Source of the DNA: Cruorifilaria tuberocauda
Taxonomy: Eukaryota > Nematoda > Chromadorea > Rhabditida > Onchocercidae
Assembly: GCA_013365365.1 (NCBI GenBank)
Contig: JABVXU010000050.1
Span: 62,001-126,000, forward strand
Direction: 5' to 3'
DNA: 64,000 nucleotides
The position numbers were made by a program, and so were the translations under genes. How positions within the stretch are numbered: position 1 is the first letter of the stretch; each line of letters starts with the position of its first letter. This document shows positions 1-13,507 of the stretch, one piece after another. Below the pieces are notes generated by a model. It made no database searches. It had not been told where the DNA came from and worked only from the letters and a program-made list of their open reading frames with translations.

Positions 1-3000
1 GAAGTTCGGGCAGCCTTTAGCCATTTGTCGATCGCTTGGAGCTTTTGCGGCTTAATTGTACTCCATTGATACTGTTCATTTTTGAAATAAGGTCAAAGAG
101 CTTTAAGCAATCAGTCTAATAACTGATCTTTATAGAAGAAATTTAAATAGTCGAAAATGAATTTGAAAAAAGTTTTGAAATCATTTTATTACTGGCGCTT
201 CCATCCTTTCCCATTGATTAGTTTATATGAGCAGATCATGTAATCTAAACTTATGTTCAAATTTTAATGCTTTCTAAATAGTATTACTCAAGTTTCTTTC
301 GAATTTTTTAAAAATGAATTTCCTTCTATTTTACAGGAACTTCCATCGTTTTGCACAAAAAAATTCATTAATTGGTTTATTATAAAACTTTCTATAATTT
401 TAGGATTTTTAAGATCTCGAGTCTGAAAATAATAGATTTTCTTGAGCATTTCTCTCGATTGCTGATCTTCGCAATATTTGCATGATTGTAAAAAATTTGT
501 AATAATAAGTTATAATCTGCTAAGTATTTTTTCTTCATCCTTCGCTATTACAACTATTTCTGTTTTCACCATATGACTATTTCAATTACAAATGAGTCGT
601 TTTAGCTGTATAAAATTTTAAAAGTTGCATGGGTATCTTTTACTTTTATTTCTATATTTTCTTTATGCTATTATGTGAAATTGGACATCATTTGAGTGTG
701 GAACTTTCTGATATAAAGATTAATCTACATTTCCATTTTGTTTTTATCTTTTAATTTGAATGAATTTCATTAATTATGCTGGGAGAAAAACGTTTCGTAA
801 GACTTTTCAAAGTAAAAAAAAATTCTTCCAACAGATTTCCTAATAAAAATTTTATTACTCTTGGATAAAAAAGTACTATCCGCTTATCATTCATTATCAT
901 ATTTATCTTGATCTCCAAACTTATGGGAATGAGAAAAGGGTTGACGGTACGAGTTTCCACATCTGAACCGATCAAGTCCATTTCACATGCCGGTATCATC
1001 GGTGCTACTGCAACATATAAATGTAATGTTCGAGCTCTATTGCGCCTTATTTTTCTTTCATCATTGTTTTTATTTTGTTTCATTGCTGCCTTTCTATAAT
1101 GGAATTTGCGAAAATGATATATTATGAATGAATGATAGAAGGAAGGGGATGAAAAATAATCATTTGTTACCAAAACTGGAAATGATTAGTTTTTCACATT
1201 ATTTCTATCGGTGCGCATTGCTTTGTGAGCTTTTGATGTTTTGATGAAAATCTGTTCTGTAAGTTTGTGCCGAAAATTGTTTAACAAAAAGGATGCGATC
1301 TGGCTTTCGTTTTAATTCTTATTGGCTTTTAATAAGATTTTTACCCTCGAATTTAATCTCAATTTACATTCATTTGAAAGTTCCAAATTGATTCCAGTAG
1401 AATTGTAATGAATTCAATAAATATTTTCATTGCAAGTCAAGTTTTCCCTGAAATTCGTATGAAACAAATATATGGTATATTTACGTGCTATCTTAGTTAC
1501 CGGTGAACAGTACTGTTTCTATTAATTTTTCGCGTTTCCTTCAATTTTAACGTTCTGTTGTTATAATTGGTAAATATCTCTGTATTTCTGCAATGCTTTT
1601 TATACATTAAGATATTTTCAAATAATATAGCGCATTTGCATTTATCCACATGATTACTGCATATGTGTTCACGTAATAAAACGTATAACATATCAGTCAA
1701 TTACCAATAAAAACGCTCTCATTCAATTATAATCGAACGAATTGAAGATGGGATAGATGAGTGTATCAATCTCCTTAACAAAGTTAATAGTCAATCCGAT
1801 TAGTGTTAACATCTTGCTATCTGACCAGTGCTATTCCGAATCGGAGCCTAGTTGAAAATAGAAAATACTATCAATGGAAAAGTCCAATTAATAAGGAATC
1901 TAGTGGAAAAGGAAGAAGAATCGAAATGGAATACTCAGGAGGTGCTGAAGGAGCAAGATCTCGTGATTTGGAGCAATAATTTGGAATGATTCTGTTCTTA
2001 CTACACTGATAAAACTGATTAAATATTTAATTTCGGTAGTAATTTATTTGAAATAAATGTGACAGTGGGAGTTGATGTCGATATTTTCGAAAATTCAGAT
2101 AAATTTGCATGTTAAAATGAATCGTTAAGTTATATCTTAAATGCAAAAATCTGCGAAAATGACAACGGTCGTCCCATATCATTATCAATAAGAAACACAA
2201 AAGCAAAAAATCATATCAAGATTAAAAAGCACCTTTGGCGCACAGTGATATTATAAATGTATATATTTAATATTTCAAGTAATACAAGTACCATAAACAA
2301 TCTCAAAAATTGTCATTTTACTTGCAATCATTTTTGCTTTTTACCTGTGTAGAAGTAAATGAAGATGTTGAATACATAATGGAAGTAAATAAAAATATTG
2401 AATATAGTGAATGATATATGTGTTATAGAATAATTTTCTTTCTTTATAAAATAATATCTAAGTTGGTGCAATAAATTTCGCGACGACATCATATTTCAGG
2501 AATAATTTATTTTTCGGAAGATGTAAGGGACAAGCAACCCTTATCATCGTCATGTTTGTTTTTACATATATTTGAAAATATTATCAACTATCAGCGGTTG
2601 AGCAGCACCAATTATTTTCTTCAAGCGTGAGTTGCTGGTTATCACTCAAGTATTTTGAAAAACCGCTTTCTTGAAATACCCTTTTTCAATATTCAAATGC
2701 CTCCTTCAACGTTATTGAATAGGATAATAGTATATTTGCCACGTTGCCTACTCGAATAAGACTTGAAAATGGATGAATTCTTTACTTTATTATAATATCC
2801 GCTGTTAAATGCAATGGATCCTTGCGTCCTTGTAAATATATTAGTCAAAAGGAAATGAACTCATTTTGCTTTTTTTCATTTCCTTGAACTTCTGAGAAAT
2901 ATTGTATTATGTGGTTATTTTGTAATAAAACTGTATCGCTTCAAATGATAGCACTGCAGAAATGATTTAATCAACAATTCCAAGACTTATGGCTCTGAAT

Positions 3001-3130
3001 TTTGAAGATATTTGTCCTTCCCATCAAAATATTTTTGAAATTAAATTTTATGGTGAATAGCAGTAGCGCAGTTGTCTTCGTTATAATTTTAACTTACTTT
3101 TTTTATAAGGTCAATTAGAATAATTTAATT

Positions 3131-3150
3131 CTCTTCCGAGCTCTTCCGAG
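3131..3150. repeat. Tandem duplication of a 10-mer
   Basis: The 10-mer CTCTTCCGAG occurs twice head-to-tail. It lies in spacer DNA. It could be a simple slippage product; no function is implied. Confidence 0.7.
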
Positions 3151-4298
3151 AATCCTCATTTAGAATTCTTGATTTTATAATTCAGATAGGAAAAGACAGC
3201 CTTAAAATATGACGAAGAGAACCTTGTCGATCATTTGTACTATTTAATAATATTATCTTCACACCGAAAGAGGTATTTTTATGAAAAGAGAAAATATGAA
3301 TTAAACGTAGGTGCTGATTTTCTTTGTGACATAATTGAATTTCTAGTGCCCAGTATTTTAAATAAAATCTACGATCAAGAATGTTGTCTATTATATGGTT
3401 AGCCATCTAACAAAGGTGTTAGAAGAAATCTAGAAGTAAACAAATAAAGATACAAAGGCCAGATATAATTCATTTTGATGGAGATTTGCCGTGGAACTGT
3501 ACCTGAAGCTCGGAAAAATCATCGAACTTTGAACATATATTTGTTGCAGGATAATTTTCCCCATTCTCGAGTCATTTTTCAGCACTAGACTGGGGTAATT
3601 TCAATTGTTGGGTGAGAAGTTATTAATCCATTTATATCTTTCGTCCTCCGTTTATTTACTAGCTAAATATTTAAAATGCAATTAATCGATTCTTATTTTA
3701 AAAGTTTCATAGAACATCCCTGAAGTTTAATCTTTCCCGAACATGAGTAACAAGTATTTGTTTCCGATTAGAATTAAAATAGTAGTTTCTTTCTCATTTA
3801 ATTAAAATGAATGTAATAATTAATCAAACTAAAACCACGCAACTATGCACCGTTTTTATGTTGAATAACTTGAAAAATAATTGAAGGCAACTTCACATTT
3901 CATTATATTTTAATCATTTTACCACCTTAACTCCTCCGACATGCAAGAAAATTTTTGAAAAATTTAATATTTTATCAAATTCTCATCTTTGATAGAAATG
4001 AAAGGATAGCTTAATTGAACAATCCTGCTTTTATCTGATTGCTTACATTGTCAGAAGATCGCAAAGTAGTGAACTTTGCTAACATTTGTCATGTTAAAAC
4101 TTTTCATACAATTAGCTTACAAGCCAATTCATTCTTTTTCATCTTTAGCACAATATCCTAATTATCTCTGAATGAAGTTGCCTCATCATAATAGAAATCG
4201 TTATAAAATATTCAATGAAAAAAATGAAAATTTCTGAATAATTTTTTAGCAACGGAAGCTTTTTTTGCTTTCATTTTCAGCGTTTTCTAAACGACATG

Positions 4299-4329
4299 GT
4301 TTTTTTCTTTTTAAAAAAGAAAAAAAAAC
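4299..4329. repeat. Homopurine/homopyrimidine foldback
   Basis: A run of T7-C-T5 is followed at once by A6-G-A9, so the two halves are nearly complementary and would fold on themselves. It lies in non-coding DNA and is probably a low-complexity product. Confidence 0.6.
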
Positions 4330-5971
4330 TATTTGAAAGTTCATTTTCGCATTTCAAAAAGAAAATGAATGGATATTCTTATCCATCTATCCTTCTTTTT
4401 TTCTCCTTTAAATTCTGAGTGATATATAAATTCAAAGATTTCATATTTCAAATCTTTATTTTTTGTAGTTTGTTAAAATATGAATTAAATAGTAAAGTTT
4501 CTCAAAATCAAGTTTCCGGTTCCATCAAAATATAGAATAAGAATATAGGTTACCAAGTTAATCGTTATTCATCACTTTTATTTGAATATGATTGTTAATA
4601 ATTTATTAATTTTATTTAAAACCCACTCAGTCTTCTCATTTTTCTGAAGTTGGCCGTAAAAAGATTTCCAAATTCTAAATAAGATTTATTTTCATAGATA
4701 ACTTTAATTATGTATTATTACGTGAATTCCTTTTATCACTATAGCTGTTTGCTGATTGTAATTATCATGTTACATTAGTTCCTTTGTCTGGCATGTTTTT
4801 CGGAATGAAATGCGTGACAGTAAATCATTTTCTATCAGAATTTCTCTTTTATTTGATAATTAACAACTTGTAATTTGATTTTAAGATATTTCCAGCAATA
4901 CATTGATGAACAGTAATGCAAATAATGGCAGTATCTTTCAACGAATTAAAATATTCTTTCCTTTCCTCCTCTACGTAAAATTATGGAATTTCAAATTGAT
5001 AATAACAGTTATTTCTTTCGGCGATCCTCTTCTCATTCAAATTTTTCTCTTTTTAAAGTTTACAATTTTTTGAACAGAATTTCAAAAATTTTATCATTTT
5101 TGTTTTCTTATCTTGATTAGGAAGAATTTAAAAGTTATTCATTGTTATTAGTAGAAAAAAGGAAGAAGAAAGAGGAAAAGGGAAAGGAAAAGTAAAATGT
5201 CATCAGTAAGAATGATTGTGTGCTTTCATTAGCTGTCATTTGCGGGAATTTCAGATTGATATTTTTAAAGAAATTATTAGACATTTTACTATCAAACAGA
5301 AAATAACTAAATGATTACCTCTTTCTCTCTCTTTTCAGATTTTCATTTTTTTCTCTCTTTTTAGGTTTTACAAAATGATAATTTCAGTGAGATGAGAAAA
5401 CAAAAGAGAAAAGGATGTAAAATGACAAGGATGATTTTCGAGTCTTTGTTTCATGATGATTTGTATTACGCCATGCCTTACATTTCGCTTCAAGCTCTTA
5501 TCGTTGCTATTGTTCATTAAATGGAAGAGCCTGAATAATGTCAGCCGAAGATTAATAACATAGCCTTGGCTATTTGATTTTTCTTCCATATTGAAATGAC
5601 TCATATAACTTCCTCTTTTCTGCTTTCACACATAACATTAAAAGCTTCAATTCAATGAGGAAACAGTTCGGATAAGGAAAAAATAATTTATTACCTTATT
5701 ATATCGATTCTGGGAAAATCGATGTCGTTTTGTGATGGACTAAATGATTATCAAAAAAAGTTTAAATAATATTTGAATTAGGGAAATCCTTGGAAGATTC
5801 AATTGACACAGCGATGCTTCAGAAGAATATGAAATGAAATGAAATCCATACGATCATATTTTAGTAAATGTGAAGCGTTTCAAAGAAAAAGCTAAATTTT
5901 AGAAGCAGCTATTAGCCATTATCGAAAATCCATAAGTTCGTCTACATAAGAAACAACTAAAAAAGCAAAAT

Positions 5972-5990
5972 GAGAGAGAGAGAGAGAGAG
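5972..5990. repeat. (GA)n microsatellite
   Basis: Pure GA dinucleotide run. A second GA-rich run lies at about 6045-6067, separated by about 55 bases of unique DNA. Typical animal spacer microsatellite. Confidence 0.85.
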
Positions 5991-6044
5991 TGAGATTGAG
6001 CAATGAATCTGTTTTTCTTCTTTCAGCCAACCAATTACATGAAT

Positions 6045-6067
6045 GAGAGAGGGAGAGAGAGAGAGAG
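6045..6067. repeat. (GA)n microsatellite, second run
   Basis: GA dinucleotide run with one GG interruption, close to the run at 5972-5990. Confidence 0.8.
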
Positions 6068-8223
6068 TTATTTCCTATTTTCTTTACAAAGAAAATTTTT
6101 CATCAAAGCCAAGAACGAAATATGCACAATGCTTCATAGATTATTCCACATTCATCAACAACACATAGGGTAGGATATGGACGTAATCCGCTTAGCACAT
6201 TTATATCAACAAACAAATGAATCATTCTAGTTCATAGCCAACAAGCAGAGCAACAAGTTTTCCCGACATATAGAGGTGTTGTTGATTAAAGCATTGTGTT
6301 TTTTGTCTTTTCATCAATATGTCAATTCAAATACTAACTGATATTTATGCTTCAGTAAGTTTTCTTCTATTTCCCGTTGTTAGGAAAGTTTACACAAAGC
6401 TTTAAATAGGAATTGAACTGGCATTAAGAAATCGAATTCTTTAAAATCAGCATATTTTGCTTTTCAAAATCTATTTAAATAATTTTTGCTGTCATACTTA
6501 TATTTTAGATTTACATTTAATATTTCAAGCAGTTCCCATTCTTCTAGTGGAAATGAATATGTCTTGAAACGAAAAAACGAATTGGTAAGATATCGTAAGA
6601 TATCGATTTTCATTTTCTACCGTTAACGATTGCTTTGAAATCAAAAATGTCTTGGCTCAATTCTTTGCAATATATGCGATGCTTTCTAGCCAATGTATGT
6701 ATATAAAGTTGTCAAGACTTACTTTCTTCAACACAGAACATAGTTTAATTCCTTTCTCCTTTCTTCCTTTTCTTTTCTTTATTTCTGTTCTTGACAAATT
6801 TAAACAACAAATTATTTCTTCCCATTCACCAAATTTTTTCCAGCGGCCAAATAACGAAAGTCCTTCTAATTTGTTTAACAAATAACGAGTATTGCCATTT
6901 CTTCCTACCATTCCAAGTAAAATAGAAGGTGGTCAATGTATAGACAATGATCTAAATATATAAAACTTTAGTTTTTTCCAATAGCATATTTCATTTACTT
7001 TTTCAAAATCATTTTTGAAAAAAATTCACTGTTTTCAATGAAATTTACTGATCTATTACCGTAAATTTCCTAAACGTTTCTTCAAAAACTGGAAAATTTC
7101 TATTGATATCATTCGATCTTGTCAAATCCACCCTCGTAGGTACATTAGCAAAATGGAAAAATTGATATCGCTTAAATATGAATAGATTTCAAATAACAAA
7201 GTTAATTATTTGATAACTATGAATATTTGAAATGATGATACGATTTTTCAAGTAGCATTGAAGAAGCATTGAAAAAATTCGTTTTTTTAAAACTATTCGT
7301 AGTTAGAACTGATATGAGCCAAAAATTTTTGGGGAAATAATTTATGCTTCTATTATTTATAGAGAAAAAATCATGTCCAAATAATGAAAAACAAAAATTT
7401 TTATTTCGTATCGCAAAAAGAGTGCCAATAAAATCACTACTGCATTAATTAATGAAAATTTAAATGAATTCGAAATATCTCATTGTTTTAAAATACCAAC
7501 TGGATAATTGAAAGAGGGAAACAATGGCGATAAGCAACCAAACTTTCATAAGTGATTTTTTTACACTGGAAGCTGACTTACGTGAGGGCAAATAGTTCCA
7601 ATAAATTATTAACTATCAATCAACGGATCGACTAACAATGCGGAAATTGAGGCTGCCAAATCTGTTACTAATAAAACGGATATCATTTCGTACCGACAAA
7701 AATTATCGAAATCCATCAGCTACATCTTCTGGAAGAAAAAATTTTTAAATTCGGTTATCCATTTTTTCACTCCTTTCAATGCTTTCTTGCTCTGTTCAGT
7801 TCCATTTTTACGATTCATTACGATAATTTTTCTCATCGGCAAGAAGTTGATGAAAAAGATAAAATTTGATTACAATCCCGTAGACTCTTACCATCTATTT
7901 TCATTAATCAATTTCTTTTTAAATTTCATTTATCACATCCTGATAGGTAAAAGTTTTCAAAGCAAGACGGACATATGGGTGAGGCGATAAACTATTCAAT
8001 GTGCAATATGCTCCTTACGTTTTCGCATCATATTGCTTAAATTATCGTGTCATACGTGTGTTTCATTTGATTATGATTAGAATAGATGATTATATCGAAT
8101 TATATCGAATAGAATGATTAGACCAAAATTTTTACTCCAATAACTGATTATTTACCAGTTGAAGTGGAGTTTTAAATTTGATAGGTGCAAGTGCAAACTG
8201 CAAGTAAATTTCAGAAGACATAA

Positions 8224-10198
8224 ATGGCATTTTTGGGTCAATTAACAGCTAATGTTCAAGCGCAGCTGAATAACGTGAAACCACAATTAAATTCCGTGCT
8301 GCAAACGGCAACACGTGCTCGTGATAATTTAGCACCAATTCTAAATCGTGCTACTGCTCAGCTTGATAATCTGGGCAAAATTTTGCAGGTGATATAGAAC
8401 AGTTTTGTTCACTGTTGGTACCCGAGTCTGTAAATCGTTCTTGCATGCCAGAATAAGATTGTTAGATGGATCACATATGAAATATTGGTCAATTAATTCT
8501 TCTGAAACATCACTGTTCATTTTAACTTCTTTATTAGCTGAATATTATAACTGATTCATTCGATTATTCTCAAATGAAATCAATGATGTATTTGCAGGTA
8601 ACTGGAGACCGTAAACAATCACCTATTGACATACTCTCAACAATTACAACTTTTGACAGTACGCTTGAGAACTCCGAAATTAGGTGCCACACATTGTTTT
8701 GAAAAAAAGTTAAATTTTAAACATGAAAATTTGAAAAATTACATGAAGATGTTAATAATGTGGAAAGTTGCGCTTTAACAGCAAATAACTTTGTAAGGAC
8801 AAAATATGATAAATATCAATAATCTTCCAATGACAGCTAATAAAATAACAGCCAGTAATTTGTTAACAATCAAGTATTGAATACTAATGCCTTCTTCTTA
8901 AATGAAATGATAAGAGAGATCGCTTTAATAAATCTTACTTCAGAATAAATTATCCAATGAATGGTGAAGCACGATTAAAGAATGCAGGTGATAGATTGCA
9001 GTTACGACTTGATCATTCTAATATAGCTGAATTATCAGCGAGTCATTTGAGTGAGGAAAGATATGTTCTGGAAACCGTATATTTTCACTGGGGTACGGAA
9101 CCTATGAACGGAAGTGAACATACTATCGGCGGAGTGGGTTATGCCGGTGAAATACAATTCATTCATCGAAATAAAAGATTCCCGAATCTGGAAGTAGCAT
9201 TCAAAGAAATCAATGGAATATTGGGTGTAGCCGTATTGCTGAATGTTAGCATATATAATTTAATATTTATTTAAAATATTATTTAAAATTTATTTAATAC
9301 TTATTTATCTAAACTTTAGAACGGTATAAAAAAATTTTATTCTCAATCTTAACAACACAACGTCGCTCTAATAAACTATCTTCTTGGCTTATTTGAGGCT
9401 CCGAGAACATCAGTGCAATCATCTTTTAACATTGTTAGTAGAATATAACGATTTCGTGAGATGAAAATCAGTAATTAATTGTCGAATCATCCGAACGTCA
9501 AGTATTTGTTTCATCTCAAAATGCAAATGTCTTTTAGGAATCACATGATGACAATCCAATATTCTCAGCAATAATTGATGGCATAAAACAAGTGGTTTAT
9601 AAGGGTAGTGAGTGCGCGATTCACGGTGTAAATTTACTTCATATGCTGCCTTCTTCAGGTTTATCTCTTCACTTCATCTTAAATAATGTAATCTTTACGT
9701 AATCTATCGAATCTCCTATCAAATATTATATCTGTGATAAGGACTGTAATGCAAACCAGTCTTTATCTTGATAAATTTCCAGCATTTATTTCCTTCGATA
9801 ATGAAAAAATTGACTTCACCTTGTAGAAAAAATGAAGGAGTTCTGGACATACATTGGCTCGGAGACAGTACAGCCATATAGAGAAACTGTTCAGTGGATT
9901 ATCTTCAGGGCTACTATACGGATATCTTCCAGTCAAGTATTATTTTTTCACTTCCTTATCTGGAGAAAGATAAAAAAGAAATGATGTATTAAAATTTGCA
10001 GCATTTAGTCGACTATCTTGAAAAAAAATTAGTTTTCTGCAGTTGGATAAACTACGTACACTGAAACGTGAAGGTTACGAATGTGAAGTTGAGGAAACGA
10101 TGTCACCCATTCGTGCAGTTCAATCAATCAATGGTCGTATAATTCGTTCGTCATTTCGTTCTTCAGCCCAGGCAGTACGACTCACAAGGATACAATGA
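8224..10198 (+). CDS. Carbonic anhydrase-related protein (CARP X/XI-like), non-catalytic
   Basis: Exons 8224-8388, 8598-8683, 8944-9244, 9538-9658, 9827-9936 and 10043-10198 join in frame to 312 aa with GT-AG introns. Residues 56-300 follow the alpha-carbonic anhydrase fold in order: QSPIDI, the FHWG...GSEHT core, GEIQFIH, a YIGSETVQP segment where active enzymes have GSLTTPPC, and a C-terminal NGRIIRSSF. Two of the three zinc ligands are replaced: Tyr130 at the His94 position and Gln155 at the His119 position, while His132 (His96) is kept. This pattern matches vertebrate CARP X/XI, so it should not hydrate CO2; those proteins act in neuronal or protein-binding roles. The first exon encodes 55 Gln/Asn/Leu-rich helical residues in place of the usual N-terminal Trp-rich segment and signal peptide, so the N-terminus is less certain. 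Likely related to C. elegans cah-1/cah-2. Tail-to-tail with the WTAP-like gene. Confidence 0.85.
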
Positions 10199-10708
10199 AA
10201 CCTATGTAATACTGAATCCTCAAAATTTCTAGCTAACATAACTGCAAAATATTCATACTATCCGATATCCTAAGCGCTTTTGGCTTACATAAATTGTGAG
10301 CTAATTTTAAGCAAAAGTAGCACGAGATTGTTGAACCACTTCTTAACAACTATTTACTTCTGAGGCTAATTTCAAAGCCTGTAATTAATGAATCTCTAAA
10401 ATTATCATAGATCAAAAATTTGTCTAAATGGTAATCTCTTTGGTCTGATAGATTATTTGATTATAATCTATCTGACTGAGCTGAACCGTGACATACACAT
10501 GAATGATGGTGATCTTGACATGTAAATATGAGCACATCTTTTAATAAATTTTTTCTTATGCATAATCGAAAATGGGTCTATACTTCAAAAACACATAATG
10601 TGAAATCTTCCCAGAAATCAAAACTTTACTAAGCTCATTGTGGACCAAATTAATGACCGACATAAACAAACAGCAGCAATCGTCTTGAGAACATACTACG
10701 GACACCCC
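10199..10708. other. Convergent intergenic spacer
   Basis: About 510 bases between two stop codons that face each other (CA-related gene on + and WTAP-like gene on -). It should carry both 3' UTRs. No open frame or repeat of note is seen. Confidence 0.7.
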
Positions 10709-12877
10709 CTACATAATGGATGAATCTTTGCTAGATGATACATCAGCAGCATCTTGCTCATCGCTAGAGATGGTTTCTGGTTCGGGTGCTCCATGAGTTG
10801 ACTCAGGACTGGAAACATTGACTGCTTCGACAGTATTAGCTCCAGGCGTCAATACTCGAACAACTTGATCATCAAATTCCATTTCTTCGTGCGTTGATTC
10901 TCGACTAGATACTGATACAACCTAACAAATAAAACAGAAATTTGACAAATTTCTTTCACATAATAATAAAAAAAATTATATATATGGAGTATGATGAGAT
11001 GAATGACAATTTTAGATGCACTAATAATGAGCAAAGATTATCTCGCTTTATTATTATAAATAGCTAAATACTTCTTCGACATTCTCATTAGTGACAACAC
11101 TGACAGTGCCATGATGATCCATACCTGTAATAATTATTTAAATAATTTCCACTTCTTTTTTTCCTATTTTCCAATATTTGCTGCATTCATAAAGAAAGCA
11201 AAGTAAAAACAAAAAATAAACATGTTAAAATAGTTAGAAATGTACCGCCTACAACACCATACTGTCCAGAAATTTGGTTATCCCCTTGCGCTTGTAATGC
11301 TCGAGTGCCACCTACATTTTTCTGCAATCGCGTATTTTCCTCATGTGCACGAGCTAATTCTGCTTGCAAGCGTTTTATTTCTTCATCACGTTCAGCCAAA
11401 ATGTCTCCATAATCTATGATAATTTATTTAAGATCACGATAAAATAAAGGAAAAAACAATTGCAGATGATGCATGAAATGTTAAGCTTTAGCACAAGCAA
11501 TAAAAGTTAAAAACTTCACCACAGCAATTTTTCTTAAAAAACAGCTTATATCTATCATTGTTCAAGTATTAAAGCATTGAGTGTAGCACAAACAAAATGG
11601 GGAAAAATCAAAATTTTCAGGTGTTAATATATAAGAGTTCTTGGAATTAAGATTTATAGAAGAATAATAGATAACTTGAAACAAAACTAAACTACGATAG
11701 ATTTAATGACACCTCATTTCATGGAAAGGAACAATCAGATTAAAACGCAGGATTTATTCTAAAATGGTTTGAACTTACCTCGACAACGCTTTCTCAAACC
11801 TTCAACAGTTTTTCGACAATAGTTCAACACAGTTTCTAAACGAGTAATTCTGGTTCCTTCATTTTTAAGTTCGGCATTTTCTTTCTCCAGCTTCTTACAC
11901 ATTGTTGCTAATGCCTTCGTGTCACTGCTAAAGAAACTTAATATTTGAGCAATAAATAACTAACTTTTATCAACAAGAACATTTTGAATAAAGTAGCAAA
12001 ACAACTAACCTTTCTGGCCCATTTTTGAAGGCTCTTAATTCAAATGTTGCTAATTTAGCATCTTTACGAGCCTTACGAATTTCATCACGCATTGCAGAGA
12101 ACATCACCCCAACTGCTTGATCAACCAATGTACAGTCAGCTTTATTTTCGTCACTCGCATTACGTTTCATCGATTCATTCTCATCCTATAAAAATGAAAT
12201 ACGTTAGATTCATGCAATGGCTATATCTCGATTCAATAATTTGAGAAATACCGGTTTTGATCAGTGAAATGAACAATATTTTAACAAACTAGTAAAGATC
12301 AATAGCATAAGACAATTCAAAACTATTTCCAACGTGCTTACTTCAATTTAGCTTAAAAAGCTAAGAAATCTCCAAATGAAATAGTTTTAATATGATAAGT
12401 ACCTATGATGAGATAAGATGTAGAAGATGGTAGTTCCTACAAATAATTAAGGATCAATCTATTAATGGTACTGGCAACAATACTGAACCAGGAGGAACAA
12501 ATCTTTTAAATTCTGCATCCAAATTTCTAAGAACAAATCATTAACTTCCACTTGAATTAAAAAGATGAACCATCAAATCGCGTAATTGCTTCTCTTTGAC
12601 TGTCAATCTCAGACTTGCTAAATTTTCACGTTTCTGGGATAACTGTAACTGCCTTCGCAATTCATTAATGTCCATCTGCTTTGATGAGCTTCCGAACGGT
12701 CTAAATTTTAAACGAATTTGTCATTTTATAATAAAACTTCAATTAAACGATGATAGAATATCCCCCTTCATAAAATTAAGAGCAGTTTAAAAATGGAGAA
12801 AAAATTATAAACAGTATTACTTACTTCTCGTTTTCACCCTGAATTGATTCAGGTGATGTATTGTTTTGAATGTCCAT
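10709..12877 (-). CDS. WTAP / Fl(2)d-like coiled-coil protein
   Basis: Seven exons (12825-12877, 12571-12700, 12010-12185, 11779-11927, 11246-11413, 11072-11124, 10709-10921 on the minus strand) join in phase to 313 aa. A long coiled coil spans about residues 25-205. The block LVDQAVGVMF...FELRAFKNGPES (residues 81-120), followed by KALATMCKKLEKENAEL and a RITRLETVL stretch, aligns in order with the conserved WTAP core (MVDP...ELSAWKFTPDS, KKLMAKC..., RIAQLEAEL). The tail is acidic and Ser/Thr-rich, as in WTAP. WTAP and fly Fl(2)d bridge the METTL3/METTL14 methyltransferase to its regulatory complex in nuclear speckles and also act in splicing. The start chosen is the first Met of the exon after a TTTATTCAG acceptor, probably a trans-splice site; the frame stays open upstream, so a further 5' exon is possible (a candidate lies near 13193-13258, but its phase does not fit). 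Shorter than human WTAP (396 aa). Confidence 0.84.
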
Positions 12878-13507
12878 AAGGAATCTTTGATGGCACTCTC
12901 GATTTTTTCGAGATCTGAATAAAAGCGAATATCTGGTAATTCAGAATAAAATGAATGCATGCGCAAATATTTCCCATGTACTGACAAATGTCATGCAATC
13001 ATTTTAGACAATATCAGTAAAATGTCCCTGTTTTAAAGGACTTCGTAGTTTCAATGACATTGTGAACATAGGCTTTGTTTTTAACTTCTAAAATTCGATT
13101 TCGTCTTTAACTAATCTGTTTCTTTTGTCCATATGCCTGTACTCTGAAATTACAAGACGTCATCATCTCCTCAATACATCTCATTTTCACATACCGCGAC
13201 CTTTCTTAGGCTGAGAATTGTCAGAACGGATCGTGTCCCTTGCATTTGTATTCCGAACTACAAATTCATTGATGGATTTATATTAGTTTTTTAACTGATT
13301 CCAACATTTCTCTACAATAATGCCATCTTCAAGAGTCATTGTATCGCTATCCTTAGATTTATTAGAACATGATATTTTTTAAATAACATATTTCATTACG
13401 CAAAACGAAAAAATTGAAGTTCTGGATGTAAATAATTCTTTATTCGTCATATGAAAAGAAAAAAAAAAAAGAAAAATATGAAAGAAAAAAAAAATCAAAA
13501 ATAATTG

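Larger units (their letters stand above)
1..8223. other. Gene-poor AT-rich spacer, 8.2 kb
   Basis: I see no supportable gene here. All open frames are short, lack splice-consistent partners and have no family motifs. The stretch holds homopolymer runs, two (GA)n microsatellites near 6.0 kb, an A/T foldback near 4.3 kb and a small tandem duplication near 3.14 kb. A codon-like patch on the minus strand around 915-1057 follows a good acceptor (TGTTGCAG) and could be an isolated exon of a gene lying to the left, but nothing confirms it. Part of the right end must contain the promoter or outron of the carbonic anhydrase-related gene. Confidence 0.6.

Noticed and set aside
751..1173. 140-codon minus-strand open frame as a complete gene
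   Set aside because: Most of its length is low-complexity; only the central patch looks coding and it sits after an internal acceptor, so the whole frame is not credible.
13193..13258. Candidate 5' exon of the WTAP-like gene
   Set aside because: It is flanked by usable splice signals, but none of its frames matches the phase required at 12,917; probably untranslated or unrelated.
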